Of a DNA stretch of 64,000 nucleotides, positions 42,526 to 54,961 are shown in pieces (position 1 is the stretch's first letter; each line of letters opens with the position of its first letter). Under the pieces are notes generated by a model. The model worked only from the letters and a program-made list of their open reading frames with translations, was not told the origin of the DNA and ran no database searches. This DNA is from Zea mays (taxonomy: Eukaryota; Streptophyta; Magnoliopsida; Poales; Poaceae): assembly GCF_902167145.1 (NCBI RefSeq), contig NC_050100.1:213026081-213090080 (forward strand), written 5' to 3'. The translations under genes and the position numbers were made by a program.

Positions 42526-43383
42526 ATGGAAAACCCCTGGGTGATTAGGACTTCCTATTGCTCAGAGGAGGAAGGCTTTCCTCACCTTCTTCGGAGCTGC
42601 GCGCTGCGCTTGGGGATCCGCAAGAAGCCCGAATATGTTTGGAAGGAGTACCGTGATAGTGGAATGGAAAAGTGCTCTATGGCGGTCTACTTGGGAGAAA
42701 GCCGGAACTACCCAAACCACCCTCCCTTCCAAATTACTTTCATCGGGCACCGCTTCCCAGACACATGCCAGAGCGTTGCTCGAAAAGCCCTCAAACAACT
42801 GTGCCAGAACTATAGCCGAGAGATCTTTGAGACCCCCCTCCGATATTTCCCACCTAGCAACAAAAACACCCCCACCTGGAAGAAAAGACTCCAGGCTCTG
42901 TCAGGAGGAGATCCCATAGAAGATGATCCCACTATCGTCTACATGGTCGGATACCTCCACACCCTCGACAACCACTACGATGAACTCTCCTCCCATTGTA
43001 CCCACCTAAACTCCCGAGTGGAAAGCCTAGAGCAGCAAGTCAAAGAACTTAAGCAAGAGAAGGCATCCCTCTAGGAGAGTCTCAGCATAGTGGAAGGCGA
43101 GGAAGCCAACACCCGTGAGGCCTACCGGACCTTGAAGATAGACTTTGACAAGAAGCTGAAAGCACTCGCCCCCAAAAAGAAGATCCAGAAGAAGACCGCT
43201 AACTAAGGATGCCAGACAGAGAAGAAGAAGAAGAAGGCCCCTCTAGCCCTACCTCCCCCCAGAATAGATGACTGGTCCGACGAGTAAGATGTATCCCTAG
43301 CCAGCCTCGATGATCTTCTCAAGGCATTTGGGGACACCTTAGACAAGGAACTCGCTAGTACCTCGAAGAACGCTCTCGTGTAG
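42526..43383 (+). pseudogene. Extra ORF upstream of gag, unknown function, three internal stops
   Basis: ATG at 42526 (MENPWVIRTSYCSEEEGF). The first 182 codons are open and encode a globular region (KPEYVWKEYRDSGMEKCSMA, GHRFPDTCQSVARKALKQL) and then a short coiled coil (RVESLEQQVKELKQEKASL). The same frame continues through TAG 43072-43074, TAA 43204-43206 and TAA 43285-43287 to a final TAG at 43381-43383, with charged Lys-rich and acidic segments in between, so the ancestral protein was probably about 285 residues. I do not know its function. Similar upstream ORFs occur in some grass Tekay-like elements. It does not resemble capsid. Confidence 0.6.
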
Positions 43384-43490
43384 TCTTCCCCTGTAGTAGT
43401 CTTATGCTTGTAATGTGATGGTGTAATGAATAAAATAACTTGGTTGAAAACAATTTGCATGTGCATGATAGTGACTCTCTTCCCTGGCAG

Positions 43491-44389
43491 ATGGCTTCAG
43501 ATAAAACCACGCCTACCGCCTCAGGGATTGGAGCAGGTTTCCCCCGAAGAGCTGAAGGGGAAGTCGTTAGAGAAGAAAGTGAAACCCACCTCCCCGCACC
43601 TCCACCCCTACCCTTAGACCTAGCCCAAGTTCTAGCCAATCAGACCCGACTCATCGAGGTCCTCACTCGAAATCTGGAAAATCAATGGCCGAATGGTGGA
43701 AGACCGCAAGACAGAATGGGGGACTTTCTAAGACTCAAACCTCCCACGTTCGCCGGATCAAACAACCCCCTCGATGCAGACGATTGGATGCGCACGATCA
43801 AAAGGAAACTGGAAGCCATTGGTTGCCCAGAAAACCATCGTGTTCAACTGGCTGTCCATCAACTCTCTGGGATGGCCCTAGCCTGGTGGGACACCTTCAA
43901 CGTCACCATCAGAGATGCTACCTGGGCGGAGTTCGAAGCAGCTTTCCGGGAGCACCATGTGCCCCAAGGACTGGTACAGCTTAAGGAGGACGAGTTCCGA
44001 GAATTGACTCAAGACGGAAGATCTGTCAGCGAATATGTGCACAAGTTCACGGAGTTAGCCCGCTATGCGCCAGATGATGTCAATACCGAGAGCAAGAAGA
44101 TGGCCTGTTTCCTGAAGGGACTCAGGCCAGAACTCAAGACAATTCTGGCTAGCCAAGACTTCCTCAACTTCTCTCACCTTTCCAACAAGGCCATGCAAGT
44201 TGAAAGGGCTAAGGAGGAAAAAAAGGACATCTCAAAAGGAAGTTCCAGGTTCTCCGGGCACAGCAGCAGGACCGGCACCAGAAGACTCGATCATTTGGGT
44301 TTCCACCCAAGGGACCCAACTTCAGTAGACCAGCTGGACCCACTCCGTCACGATTCAGCCAGCAAAGTCAGAGCTCTTTCCATTCTCCC
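43491..44389 (+). pseudogene. Gag (capsid part) of nested chromovirus, frameshifted
   Basis: The preferred start is ATG 43491 (MASDKTTPTASGIG); the frame is open from 43440. The Retrotrans_gag domain is clear: FLRLKPPTFAGSNNPLDADD, WMRTIKRKLEAIGC, LSGMALAWWDTF, EFEAAFREHHVPQG, SVSEYVHKFTELARYAP, KKMACFLKGLRPELK. The frame changes near 44217-44240 in an A7 run (GAGGAAAAAAAGGAC); the proper continuation (FPPKGPNFSRPAGP) is in the frame of the pol ORF. Gag builds the particle that houses reverse transcription. Confidence 0.85.
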
Positions 44390-47300
44390 TTGGTGGCAAG
44401 CAACCAACCTCCGGCAAATGTATGTTGGCACTGCGGTGATCCAAGCCACTTCAAGAACAACTGTCCGCAGCTGAAGACACCAGGACCCGCCTACTCCAAC
44501 TCGGTGAATGGCCCCAAGAATACCTCGGCATCCGCCCCTAAGGCGCCCTCCGCCGTCAGCCAGCAGAACAAGACTCCGTACCAAGGGAGGGCACATGTAA
44601 ATCACGTCGATGCCCAGGAAGCTCAGCAGGCTCCGGGAGTAGTACTCGGTGAGTTTCTTGTTGAATTTACTCCCGCTACCGTACTTTTCGATTCTGGAGC
44701 ATCCCACTCTTTCATAGCCACTAGCTTTGTGGAAAAATATGGCATTCCCTCTACTCCGTTAGAGATCCCCTTGGTCACCCGAACCCCAGGGTCCGACCTC
44801 CTATGCCAGCTAAAATGTTCCCAAGTCAGAATCCTTTTAAGTGGGGTAGTATTCCTGGCAGACTTAACCGTCTTGCCATCCAAAGGAATTGATGTAATCC
44901 TAGGGATGGATTGGCTAACTAAACACAAAGGCATCATCAGTTGCGCAGACAAGACAGTCCTCCTCACCGACCAGCAGGGAAAGTCAGTCTCTTGTTAGGC
45001 ACGACCACCCGCCAGTGACCCAATGATGTTCAATCTAACAACAGAAAGTATATCAGTAGTAGAAGAATTCATGGACGTGTTTCCAGAAGAATTGTCAGGA
45101 ATGCCACCAGAAAGAGAAGTGGAATTCTACATAGATCTGATCCCTGGAACAGCACCCATCGCGAAGAGACCATACTGCATGGCTCCGACCGAGTTAGCAG
45201 AACTGAAGCTTCAAATTTCAGATCTTCAGCAAAAAGGGTACATTCATCCCAGCTCATCACCTTGGGGAGCACCAGTCCTGTTCGTCTCCAAGAAGGATGG
45301 AAGCATGAGAATGTGTATTGATTACCGATCGTTAAATGAAGTTACCATCAAGAACAAGTACCCACTTCCTCGGATCGACGACCTCTTCGATCAGCTTCAA
45401 GGAGCCAAGTACTTCTCCAAGATAGACCTAAGGTCTGGTTACCACCAATTGAGGATCAAGGAAGCGGACATCCAAAAGACTGCATTTGTCACCCGGTACG
45501 GGCAATATGAATTCACGGTAATGTCGTTCGGACTGACAAACGCACCCGCCTTTTTCATGAACCTCATGAATAAAGTGTTTATGGAAGAGCTAGATAAGTT
45601 TGTCGTAGTCTTCATCGACGACATCCTTATTTACTCCAGGAACCGCGAAGACCATAAGCGTCACCTTCGGATCATCCTTGGAAAACTCAGAGCACACCAA
45701 CTTTATGCCAAACTCAGTAAATGTGAATTCTGGTTGGAAAAGATAGCCTTCCTTGGGCATATCTTAACCGCAGAAGGGATAGAAGTGGACCCTTCCAAAG
45801 TAGAAGCAGTGTCAAAATGGAGGCAACCAACCAACGTCAGTGAAGTTCGAAGCTTCCTAGGAATGGCAGGGTATTACCGCCGCTTCATCAAATGATTCTC
45901 CAGCATCGCAAGACCAATGACAGAACTTCTCAAGAAAGACCATAAATTTGTGTGGACCCCAAAATGTGAAGGAAGTTTCCAAATCATAAAGGAGAAACTC
46001 ACAACGGCACCCGTTCTATCACTGCCAGATATTCATCAAGATTTTGTCGTCTTCTGTGATGCCTCGAGGCAAGGCTTAGGGTGTGTGCTAATGCAAAACG
46101 AGAAAGTCATTGCTTACGCATCACGCCTGCTCAAGCCGCACGAGCAGAATTACCCCACCCATGATTTGGAATTGGCAGCCATAGTGCATGCCTTAAAGAT
46201 ATGGAGGCATTATCTCATCGGAAACAAATGCCACATTTTCACCGATCACAAGAGTCTAAGGTATATATTTACTCAACCTGATCTCAACCTCCGTCAGCGA
46301 AGATGGTTAGAACTGATCAAGGATTACGACCTAGAAATTCACTATCACCCCGGGAAGGCCAACGTGGTAGCCGACGCCCTCAGTCGAAAGCCATTCAGAA
46401 TAAAAGGGACCAACTTTCTAGAAGACTGGAAGAAAGAATTAGCACAACTAAATGCATGTCAGGGAAACAACGACAGTCTCGAAGTCAAGCCAATGCTAGA
46501 AGACCTCATCGGCAAAGCTCAACGTCTAGACTCAGAGACAGCAAGGCTCGTGGAGAAAGCCCGCAAGGAACAACTCCCGGACCTCAGGACAGATGACCAA
46601 GGAGTCCTTTGGTTCAAGCACCGTCTATGTGTACCAAAAGGGGAAGCCCGAGAGGTCCTACTCAAGGAAGCTCACGACTCAGCCTACTCCATCCACCCCG
46701 GATCTACCAAGATGTACCTGGACCTCAAGACCAGATACTGGTGGAAGGGGATGAAGAAAGAAATAGCTCAGTATGTGGCCCGATGTGACATCTGCCAACG
46801 GACGAAGGCCGAACACCAAAAACCTGCTGGCCTATTACAACCCCTCCCGATACCTGAATGGAAGTGGGAAGAAATAGGCATGGACTTCGTAACCGGACTG
46901 CCCCGGACGCAGAAAGGGAATGACTCCATATGGGTAATAATAGATCGCCTCACCAAGGTAGCCCATTTCATTCCCGTGAAAACTACCTTTGGAGGAGCCA
47001 CCCTTGCCCGGATTTACCTCAAGGAGATAGTCAGACTCCATGGCATCCCAAGGAAGATAGTGTCAGACAGAGGAACCCAGTTCACATCCAAGTTCTGGAC
47101 AAGCCTTCAGAAAGCTATGGGCACCAAGCTAGATTTCAGTACCGCGTATCACCCTCAGACAGATGGGTAGACAGAAAGGGTCAACAAAGTCCTTGAAGAT
47201 CTGTTAAGAGCATGTGTATTAGCTTTTGATAGAAGTTGGGAGTCCAGTCTACCCTACGCAGAGTTCTCCTACAACAATAGCTATCAGTCCAGCATCAAGA

Positions 47301-47928
47301 TGTCACCATTCGAAGCACTGTATGGACGAAAATGCCAGACCCCTCTCATGTGGTCCAACGTGGGGGAAAAGCACTAGAAGGACCTGCCTTTGTCAAAGAG
47401 GCAGAAGAGAAAGTTGCACTGATCCGCAAAAGGTTGCTTGAAGCTCAAAGTCGACAGAAGAGTTACGCAGACAACAGGTGGAGGGAACTCCGATTTGAGG
47501 AAGGAGACTTCGTCTACCTCAAGGTTTCTCCAATGCGTGGTGTCAGGAGGTTCCAAGTCAAAGGGAAGCTAGCCCCATGTTTTGTAGGTCCCTATCCCAT
47601 CATTGGCAAGGTAGGACCCGCAGCATACCGCCTGGAACTACCAGAATCCATGTCCGACATCCACAATGTGTTCCACGTATCCCAGCTCCGCAAATGCCTG
47701 CAAGCACCAGAAAGTCACCTCGAAGAAGAGACAGTACAGATTCAGAAAGACCTGCAATATCGTGAGAAACCAGTGAAGATTCTTGATTCAGCAGTCAGAA
47801 AGACCCGCACCTCAGAAGTGAAGCTCTGTAAAGTTCAGTGGAGCAGAGAAGGAGAAGAGGAAGCCACCTGGGAGAGTGAGGACTTCTTGAGGAGGGAATA
47901 CCCTTATCTTTTCCCAAACCCAGTCTAA
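44390..47928 (+). pseudogene. Zinc knuckle, protease, RT, RNase H, integrase and chromodomain of nested chromovirus
   Basis: One frame with successive domains: CWHCGDPSHFKNNC (CCHC), protease VLFDSGASHSFI, RT ([20 protein letters not shown], catalytic FIDDILIYS), RNase H ([35 protein letters not shown]), integrase zinc site ([16 protein letters not shown]), and a core with Asp in GMDFVTGLP, Asp in SDRGTQF and Glu in TERVNK. The chromodomain end is EEATWESEDFLRREYPYLF. Breaks: TAG 44996-44998, TGA 45893-45895 (Arg expected), TAG 47168-47170 (Gln of DGQTERVN) and a 1-bp loss near 47371 (GGGGAAAAGCACTAG). It ends in TAA 47926-47928. Otherwise full length, so the element was recently active but this copy is dead. 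Confidence 0.92.
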
Positions 47929-47945
47929 ATCTCGAGGGCGAGATT
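47928..47945 (+). promoter_or_regulatory. Stem-loop after pol stop of nested chromovirus
   Basis: AATCTCG, loop AGGG, CGAGATT: 7-bp stem overlapping the last base of the stop codon. It matches the hairpin at 1523-1542. Confidence 0.7.
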
Positions 47946-47950
47946 CCTTT

Positions 47951-47962
47951 AAGTGGGGTAGG
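47951..47962 (+). other. Polypurine tract of nested chromovirus
   Basis: AAGTGGGGTAGG, 2 bp before the 3' LTR; one T interrupts the purines. Confidence 0.75.
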
Positions 47963-47964
47963 TT

Positions 47965-50767
47965 TGTAACATCCCAAAATCCCAACCCAGGTTTGAAACC
48001 CTAACCCCCCTAATCCCCCCTCCTTCATTTTATTCTTCTCCCTTAACCCTACCCCTAGGTCACCCAATCATTTGCATGCACTTAAAAATGATTTGAAGCA
48101 CCTCACATAGACCATATTTACCACCTAGTTCATTTAGAGAAATTTTGATAAGAGAAAAAGAAACAAAAAGACACAAAAGTAGAAAAGAAAAAGGAAAAGA
48201 AATAGAATAAGAAAAGGAAAAGGAAAAACCCTCTCCCCTCCCTCGGCTGGGCCGAATCCCAGCCCAGCTCACGCGCGCCCGCTTCCCCCCTCTCTTCCGG
48301 CCCAGGCGGCCCAACCCGCGCGCCGCTCCCGCCCCCTGACTTCCGGGCCCCGCCCGTCAGCGCCTCCCCGCTCTCTCTCTCGCGCGGACCTCTCTCACTG
48401 GCAGCTGACCCCACCCGTCAGCTCCTTCTCCCTCGCCCATCCCTTACCGGCGCAATCGCCGCCGAGCGCCCCTCGCCTCGTCGCCTCGCCATTAATGCTC
48501 GCCAGCCTCCGCGACAACCTCGCCACTGTGCTTGAGCCGACCTCTCACCCCCACAGCCTGCCCGAGCCGTCCCAATCGGCGTTAGCGCCATTCCCGTACC
48601 CATGGCGAGCTCGCTGGTGCTCGCCGTCTCCCCCACCCCCCTCCCTCCCCCGAGCACCTATAAAAGGCCCCGCTCGAGCCCCGTCTTCGCCACACAACAC
48701 CAGCCATCCTCGCTGCCCTCCTCCCCGAGCCATTCAAGCAAGCGCCGCCGTGCCCCTGCCTTACTCCGGTGAGCTCCCTTCCCCCTCTCTAGCGTCTCTC
48801 TGTTCAATTAAACTATGGCCGAAGCTCCGCCACACGCTCGCAAACACTAGGCACCGCTTTGCCTCCCCTGTCGTAGCCGGAAACCTCACCGGTGGCTTCG
48901 CCGTCGCGGGCGCCCGCCACTGCGCCGTGAGCCGGCCGCCATAGGCCCCCGCAGGCCAAATTCGCCCCACCACCGTGACCCACTCCAACCACCCGTGCTT
49001 CACCACCCCTTCCCCGCCAGAGAACCGGACCGACGGCGGAGAACCGCCGTGGAGTTCACCGCCGACCGGCCCCGGTCGAGCTCCCTCCCCCCTCCGTTGC
49101 CAAGAAACGCCGTCAGCCCCCCCTCTCTCCCTGGTTGGTGGGCCCGCGCTACGGTGCCGTCCCCGCCGTCGTTCCCTCGCTGCTGGGCCGTTTGGGCCGC
49201 AAAGCGCGCCCGCTCCCGCGCCCGCACGCCTTGTGGGCCAAAATCCCCCCCGGCCCGGTTGGATGGAGAATCCCTTTTCTTTTCTTTTTTCTATTTTCCT
49301 TTCCCATTTTCACATATATATTTAGATACTAATATTTTATGCACCAAAAATTGTCTAAATAAATTATTAGGGCACAAAAATAATAAAGTATAATAATTTG
49401 CACACCCCACAAAGGTCACTATGTTTGATGTATTGTTATTGTCTTGTTTAATTAGCGGAAGAGGGATCCGATCCTCCGGAACTCTTAGCTCCGGAAGAAG
49501 GGCAAGAACCCGACCCCTCCGAGATTAACCTCTTGTGCCAGGAAAGCTTCGACGAAGGCAAGTCCATCTTTCCCTTGATGCATTATTTACCTATCTCTCT
49601 CTACCACTGCCTAAGCCTGGATTATGGGATGGGAATCGAATTGCATGGTAAGCATGAGAGAGCCCGTATTTACTATCACTTCAATTAAAAGAAATGGGTC
49701 AAGTAGAAAGGGGTATAAGTGAAATGTTTTCCAAAAGAGTGCGATGAAGGGTACTCACCCTCATCACCTGGTGAAGTAGGATGATCGGGGACTCCCTGGT
49801 TTAGGGGAGGGCCTAAGGTGTTGGCTCAGCTGGTTTAGGCGTGAGCAGAAGGATCGTCCTCTCATATAAGGACCAGTTTGTCATCTTTCATTACCTGTAC
49901 TCTCGAAAAGTACAACCACTCGAGGCTATGTGGGCAGCCACTCAATCTAAACTCGTACGGTCCAACCCCAGGGTTATGAAGGCTGGGGTAGCACCGGGAG
50001 GATAAGGAGGGGGAATGTTTTCTCCGGTTTGGACATGGCGGTGGCCTAACTCCTTCCGGTATAACCGTTAAGGTTCGGACGTACAAGGAAGGAAAGAGTT
50101 TTCGGATTCGGGTCTCATTGGCCATGAGATCGCAGAGCTGGACTAGTGGGTAAAGTGTACCCCTCTGCGCAGAGTCTAAACCTATTCGAATAGTCCGTGT
50201 CCACTGGTATGGACGAGTCTGGTATGGTATGACAATTAGTTTTTCTACTACAACTAGGAATAGGGAAATGTGTGGGTACGTCCTGGAAAGAAAGTAGTAC
50301 CACGGGAGCGGGAAGCTCAGTGGTGGTCAAGCAAGTGTTACTTCTAGTGTCTTGGGAAAACCCTAACCATTGAGTACTGCCTTTCTCTGAAAAAGTATGA
50401 GTGACTTAAACTCCACCATATAAAGCATGTACAATATAGGTCACTTTCTCTTTACGGGAGTCGGGTGCGCTTGCGAAATACCTAGTGTATTCACCCAGAT
50501 TTATTTATGTTTTTCAGCAGCTGAAGACTTCTTTTCTGCTATGCTTGATTGATGGGGTTGTGTCTTCTCCCAGTTCTGCCTGTGGCCTGGGCTATTTTAT
50601 CTTCCACTGCGCTCTACGTTTTCTCGGCTCACTTTCGAGCTTGTATCCCCGGTATTGTAATAACATTATTCAGACTCTGTAACTATTTGAAGTAATGAAT
50701 GTGATTACTAGCCTCCTGGGACTAGTAATTGTATCACATTTGAGTCCCAAAGGATCGGGACGCTTCA
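47965..50767 (+). repeat. 3' LTR of nested chromovirus (2803 bp)
   Basis: Colinear with 39575-42382, TATA box at 48659-48666, ends CGGGACGCTTCA, then the AACAC duplication. It contains no gene. Confidence 0.92.
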
Positions 50768-50772
50768 AACAC

Positions 50773-51336
50773 CCACTTGGTTCCCACAACATTTTGCTTT
50801 GGACATGGCACCAGGCTCCAAACTTCATTCCTCTTGAAGTTGTTGAACTCTTCCTGCATGGCCAACACCCAGCCTGGATCCTGCAAGGCCTCTTCTACCC
50901 TGAAAGGCTCAATAGAAGAGACAAACGAGTAATGCTCACAAAAATTAGCTAAACGTGAGCGAGTTGTTACTCGCTTGCTTATGTCACCCAGAATCTGATT
51001 GACGGGGTGATTTCTTTGGATCATCGCTCGGACTTGAGTTGGAGGGACTCGTGGTGCTTCTTCCTCCATCACTTGTTCTTCCTGTGCTCCCCCTTGATAC
51101 TGTCCCTCTTCTTGAGGTACCTGTTCACCGTCTTGAGTTGGAGGATGCACCATTGTGGAGGAAGATGGCTGATATTGCTCTTGTTGTTCCTGTGGTCGCA
51201 CATCGCCTATCGCCATCGTGCGCATTGCGGCCGTCGGAACATCATCTTCATCTATGTCATCAAGATCAACTTGCTCTCTTGGAGAGCCATTAGTCTCATC
51301 AAATACAACGTCTATACACCTTTGTATTTGAGTCAT
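50773..51336 (-). pseudogene. Integrase-RT linker and RT N-terminus of Sirevirus 2
   Basis: Minus strand from 51336: VVFDETNGSPREQVDLDDID, a Gln/Glu-rich linker, NQILGDISKRVTTRSRLANF, then RT start ([31 protein letters not shown] end) up to the insertion point of the chromovirus. It continues at 39574. The linker parallels Sirevirus 1 at 19312-19695. Confidence 0.85.
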
Positions 51337-52113
51337 ACCCTAGTAAAAACCCTTCTACAGCTTTGGGAGCAAATTTGGAATGTCTACCTTTCTTCACCAG
51401 AATGTAGCATTTGCTCCCAAATACATGAAAGTAAGATACATTGGGTTTGTTATCGGTAAGGAGTTCATAGGAGGTCTTCTTGAGGAGGCGATGTAGGTAA
51501 AGTCGGTTTATGGCGTGGCAAGCTGTGTTCACAGCTTCCGACCAAAACCGCTCGGGCGTCTTGAATTCTCCAAGCATCGTTCTCGCCATGTCGATAAGTG
51601 TCCTGTTCTTCCTCTCTACCACACCGTTTTGTTGTGGTGTGTAGGGAGCGGAGAACTCGTGCTTGACGCCTTCTTCCTCAAGATACTCCTCCACTTGCAA
51701 ATTCTTGAACTCAGACCCGTTGTCGCTTCTTATCTTTTTCACCTTGAGCTCAAATTCGTTTTGAGCCCTCCTTAGAAAGCGCTTTAGGGTCCCTTGGGTT
51801 TCTGATTTGTCCTGCAAAAAGAACACCCAAGTGAAGCGGGAAAAATCATCAACAATTACAAGACCATACTTACTTCCCCCGATGCTAAGGTAGGCAACAG
51901 GTCTGAAGAGGTCCATGTGAAGAAGCTCTAGTGGTCTTGATGTTGTCACACATTCTTGCTGTGATGAGTGCTTTCCACCTGTTTCCCTGCCTGACAAGCT
52001 GCACACGGTCTATCTTTCTCGAAACAAACATTGGTTAGTCCTAATGCATGTTCTCCCTTTAGAAGTTTATGAAGGTTCTTCATCCCAACATGTGCTAGAC
52101 GGCGATACCACAG
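51299..52113 (-). pseudogene. GAG-pre-integrase and integrase of Sirevirus 2
   Basis: Minus strand, from LWYRRLAHVGMKNLHKLL (about 52110) through a frame change near 52000 into the integrase core: LLHMDLFRPVAYLSIGGSKY (first Asp; Arg replaces the usual Gly of LFGP), IRSDNGSEFKN (second Asp), NGVVERKNRTLI (Glu), and KPNVSYFHVFGSKCYILVKK. It ends TKVYRRCI and a stop at 51299, where the linker starts in another frame. Confidence 0.85.
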
Positions 52114-52539
52114 CTAGCCCATACTAGTCTTAGCTATTAAGCATGCATCTAGATCGGCCTCCTCTTTCGAAAAATCAACTAAATAGAGTTTGCCGTCTAA
52201 TACACCCTTAAAAGCTAATGAACCATCGCTCCTTCTAAAGACAGATACATCAACATTTGTAAAAAGACAATTGTAACCCATGTGACACAATTGACTTACA
52301 GACAGAAGGTTGTAACCAAGCGACTCTACTAGAAATACATTTGATATGGAGTGCCCGTTGGTGATGGCTATCTTTCCCAAACCCTTGACCTTGCCTTGAT
52401 TCCCATCTCCAAAGATAATCGTATCTTGGGAATCCTTGTTCTTGATGTAGGAGGTGAACATCTTCTTCTCCCCTGTCATGTGGTTTGTGCATCCGCTGTC
52501 GATAATCCAGCTTGAGCCCCCGGATGCATAAACCTGCAA
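52114..52539 (-). pseudogene. Aspartic protease region of Sirevirus 2
   Basis: Minus strand: GSSWIIDSGCTNHMTGEKKM with catalytic DSG, FGDGNQGKVKGLGKIAI, NVFLVESLGYNLLSVSQLC. A TAG at 52116-52114 follows TSMG where Trp is expected (Sirevirus 1 reads NMGWL). The frame differs from the upstream coiled-coil frame. Confidence 0.87.
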
Positions 52540-53569
52540 GGAATTTAAGCTTGGGTTTAGGTACCCAACTCTTGTTGGGTCCTACAAGGTTAGTCACAAT
52601 AATTTTTGGAACCCAAATACAAGTATTGTCTCCCTTGCATTTGGATCCCAACTTCCTAGCAACCACTTTTTCATTCTTACATGAAAGTACAAACGAAGTG
52701 TTGCAAGCATGAAAAACGATAGTAGGTTTATTACACATTTTCCTAGGCACATGATGCACAACATGATTTTTCCTAGGCCTATTTCTACCATGCACAAAAG
52801 TAGAGCTAGAGGCAAACATAGCATGTGAATCATTGTAAGCAGTATGAACATAACTCTTATTATGACTAGCCATTTTCCTATCATAAATAAAAGCATGATT
52901 CCTTTGAGGACTATTAGCCATAAGGGCCTTCCCTTTCTCCTTGTTGAGAATGGGAGCCTTTTGGCTTGTTAAGTTCTTAGTTTCCCTTTGAAAACCAAGT
53001 CCATCCTTAATTGAGGGGTGTCTACCAATGGTGTAGGCATCCCTAGCAAATTTTAATTTATCAAAATTAATTTTGCAAGTCTTAAGTTGAGCATTAAGAC
53101 TTGCCACCTCATCATTTAATTTGGTAATAGAAATAAGGTGTTCATCACAAGCATTAACATCAAAGTCCTTACATCTATTACAAATAATGACATGCTCAAC
53201 ACATGAACTAGTTTTGACTTCCTCTAGCTTAGCATTTAATTCATCATTTAAACTCTTTAAACTAGAGACTGATTCATGGCAAATAGACAATTCAGAGGAT
53301 AACATTTCATTTCTCTTAATTTCTAAGGCAAGGGATTTTTGCACACTAATAAATTTGTCATGTTCCTCATATAAAATGTCCTCTTGTTTTTCTAACAATC
53401 TATCCTTTTCATTTAGAGCATCAATTAATTCATTAATTTTTTCTACCTTAGCTCTATCTAAACCTTTAAATAAACTAGAGTAATCTACTTCATCATCAGA
53501 AGACTCCTCATCACTAGAAGAACAATACTTAGGTGTATCTCGATTACTTACTTTCTTCTCCTTGGCCAT
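52540..53569 (-). pseudogene. Gag C-terminal coiled-coil region of Sirevirus 2
   Basis: A long minus-strand frame from ATG 53569 (MAKEKKVSNRDTPKYCSSSD) that continues out of frame past 52540. Acidic start, then coiled-coil heptads (KVEKINELIDALNEKDRLLE, SSLKSLNDELNAKLEEV), CNRCKDFDVNACDEHL, GKALMANSPQRNHAF, and VGPNKSWVPKPKLKF. A frameshift near 52545 separates it from the protease. It corresponds to 20967-22353 of Sirevirus 1 but is better kept. Confidence 0.8.
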
Positions 53570-53769
53570 GAGACACGTATGGCATTCGTTGGGGAAGAGC
53601 GAAGACTTGACGAAGGCTGAGGCGGCCAGTCCCTCATCGTCAGAGTCGGATAAGGAGCAGTCAGAGTCCCACTCCTTTCCAAGGTGCGCCTCGCCCTTCG
53701 CCTTCTTGTAGTTCTTCTTCTTCTCCTTCTTGTCGTGTCTTTCTTGTGCCTGATCATTCTCATTATCGG

Positions 53770-54911
53770 GACATTGAGCAATAAAGTGACCAGTCTTACC
53801 ACATTTAAAGCAGGAGCGCTTTCCCCTTGTTTTGTTCTTGTTGGAGGTACTCCTTGCGTCCTTTTAGTGTGGTCTTGAAACGCTTGATGATAAGCGCCAT
53901 CTCATCTTCGTTGAGGCCAGCAGCCTCCACTTGTGCCACCTTGCTTGGTAGCGTCTCCCTACTGCTAGTTGCTTTAAGAGCAACGGTTTGAGGCTCGTAG
54001 ACGGGTAGTGGGCCATTAAGAGCATCATCCACGTATCGCGCCTCCTTCACCATCATACGCCCGCTCACGAATTTTCCGAGAATCTCCTCGGGCGTCATCT
54101 TGGTGTACCTGGGATTTTCACGAATAAGGTTGACAAGATGGGGGTCAATTACTGTAAATGACCTTAGCATGAGTCGAACGACATCATGATTCGTCCATCT
54201 TGTGCTTTCGTAGCTTCGTATTTTGTTGACCAGGGTCTTGAGCCTGTTGTAGGTTTGTGTTGGCTCCTCTCCCCTGATCATCGCAAATCTCCCCAGCTCG
54301 CCTTCCACCAACTCCATTTTGGTGATCATGGTGGCGTCGTTTCGCTCATGAGATATCTTGAGGGTGTCCCAGATTTGCTTGGCGTTGTCCAAGCCGCTCA
54401 CCTTATTATATTCATCCCTGCAAAGTGAAGCTAGCAAGACAGTGGTAGCTTGTGCATTTTTATGAATTTGCTCATTTATGAAAATGGGATTGTCAGTGCT
54501 ATCAAAAAGAATTCCATTTTCAACAATCTCCCAGATACTAGGATGGAGAGAAAATAAATGACTATGCATTTTATGGCTCCAGAAAGAGTAGTCTTCTCCA
54601 TCGAAGTGTGGAGGTTTCCCAAGTGGAATTGATAGTAAATGAGCATTTGAATTAAATGGAATACGGGAGTAATCAAATGAATAGTTTTGATTGACCGTTT
54701 TCCTTTTTGAAGAGTCTTCATCGTCGTCGTGTGGTGAAGAAGACGAGGCATCGCTGTTGTAGTAGATGATCTTCTTGATGCGCCTCTTCTTCTTCCCTTC
54801 TCTCTTCTTTTGACTTGAGCCTGAGTCAGTAGGCTTGTCGTTTCTTGGCTCGTTGAGGACGGACTCCTTTTCCTTGTCATTGACCACCATCCCCTTTCCC
54901 TTAGGATCCAT
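53770..54911 (-). pseudogene. Gag of Sirevirus 2
   Basis: ATG 54911 (MDPKGKGMVVNDKEKESVL). Lys-rich N-terminus, then the UBN2/copia capsid region: LLSIPLGKPPHFDGEDYSFW, ATTVLLASLCRDEYNKVSGL, GELGRFAMIRGEEPTQTYN, LGKFVSGRMMVKEARYVDD. The frame runs to 53805 with no stop; the zinc knuckle SCFKCGKTGHFIAQC lies at about 53825-53775 in a different frame, so an indel sits near 53840-53870. It serves as the reference showing which residue was lost at the stop in Sirevirus 1 Gag. Confidence 0.88.
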
Positions 54912-54946
54912 CTCTTCGGGCGGTTAGTCCCTTAGATGAAGAGTAC

Positions 54947-54959
54947 GGCTCTGATACCA
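54947..54959 (-). other. Primer-binding site of Sirevirus 2
   Basis: TGGTATCAGAGCC on the minus strand, a perfect initiator tRNA-Met type site, 2 bp after the 5' LTR. Confidence 0.88.
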
Positions 54960-54961
54960 AT

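Larger units (their letters stand above)
39575..50767 (+). mobile_element. Chromovirus (Tekay-like Ty3/Gypsy) nested in Sirevirus 2
   Basis: LTRs 39575-42382 and 47965-50767, flanked by an exact AACAC duplication (39570-39574 and 50768-50772). It has an initiator-Met primer-binding site, an extra ORF, gag, PR-RT-RH-INT, a chromodomain, a hairpin and a polypurine tract. The LTRs differ at about 51 of 2800 positions by hand count, mostly transitions (about 1.8%). It lies in the opposite orientation to its host element and splits the RT gene. Confidence 0.93.
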
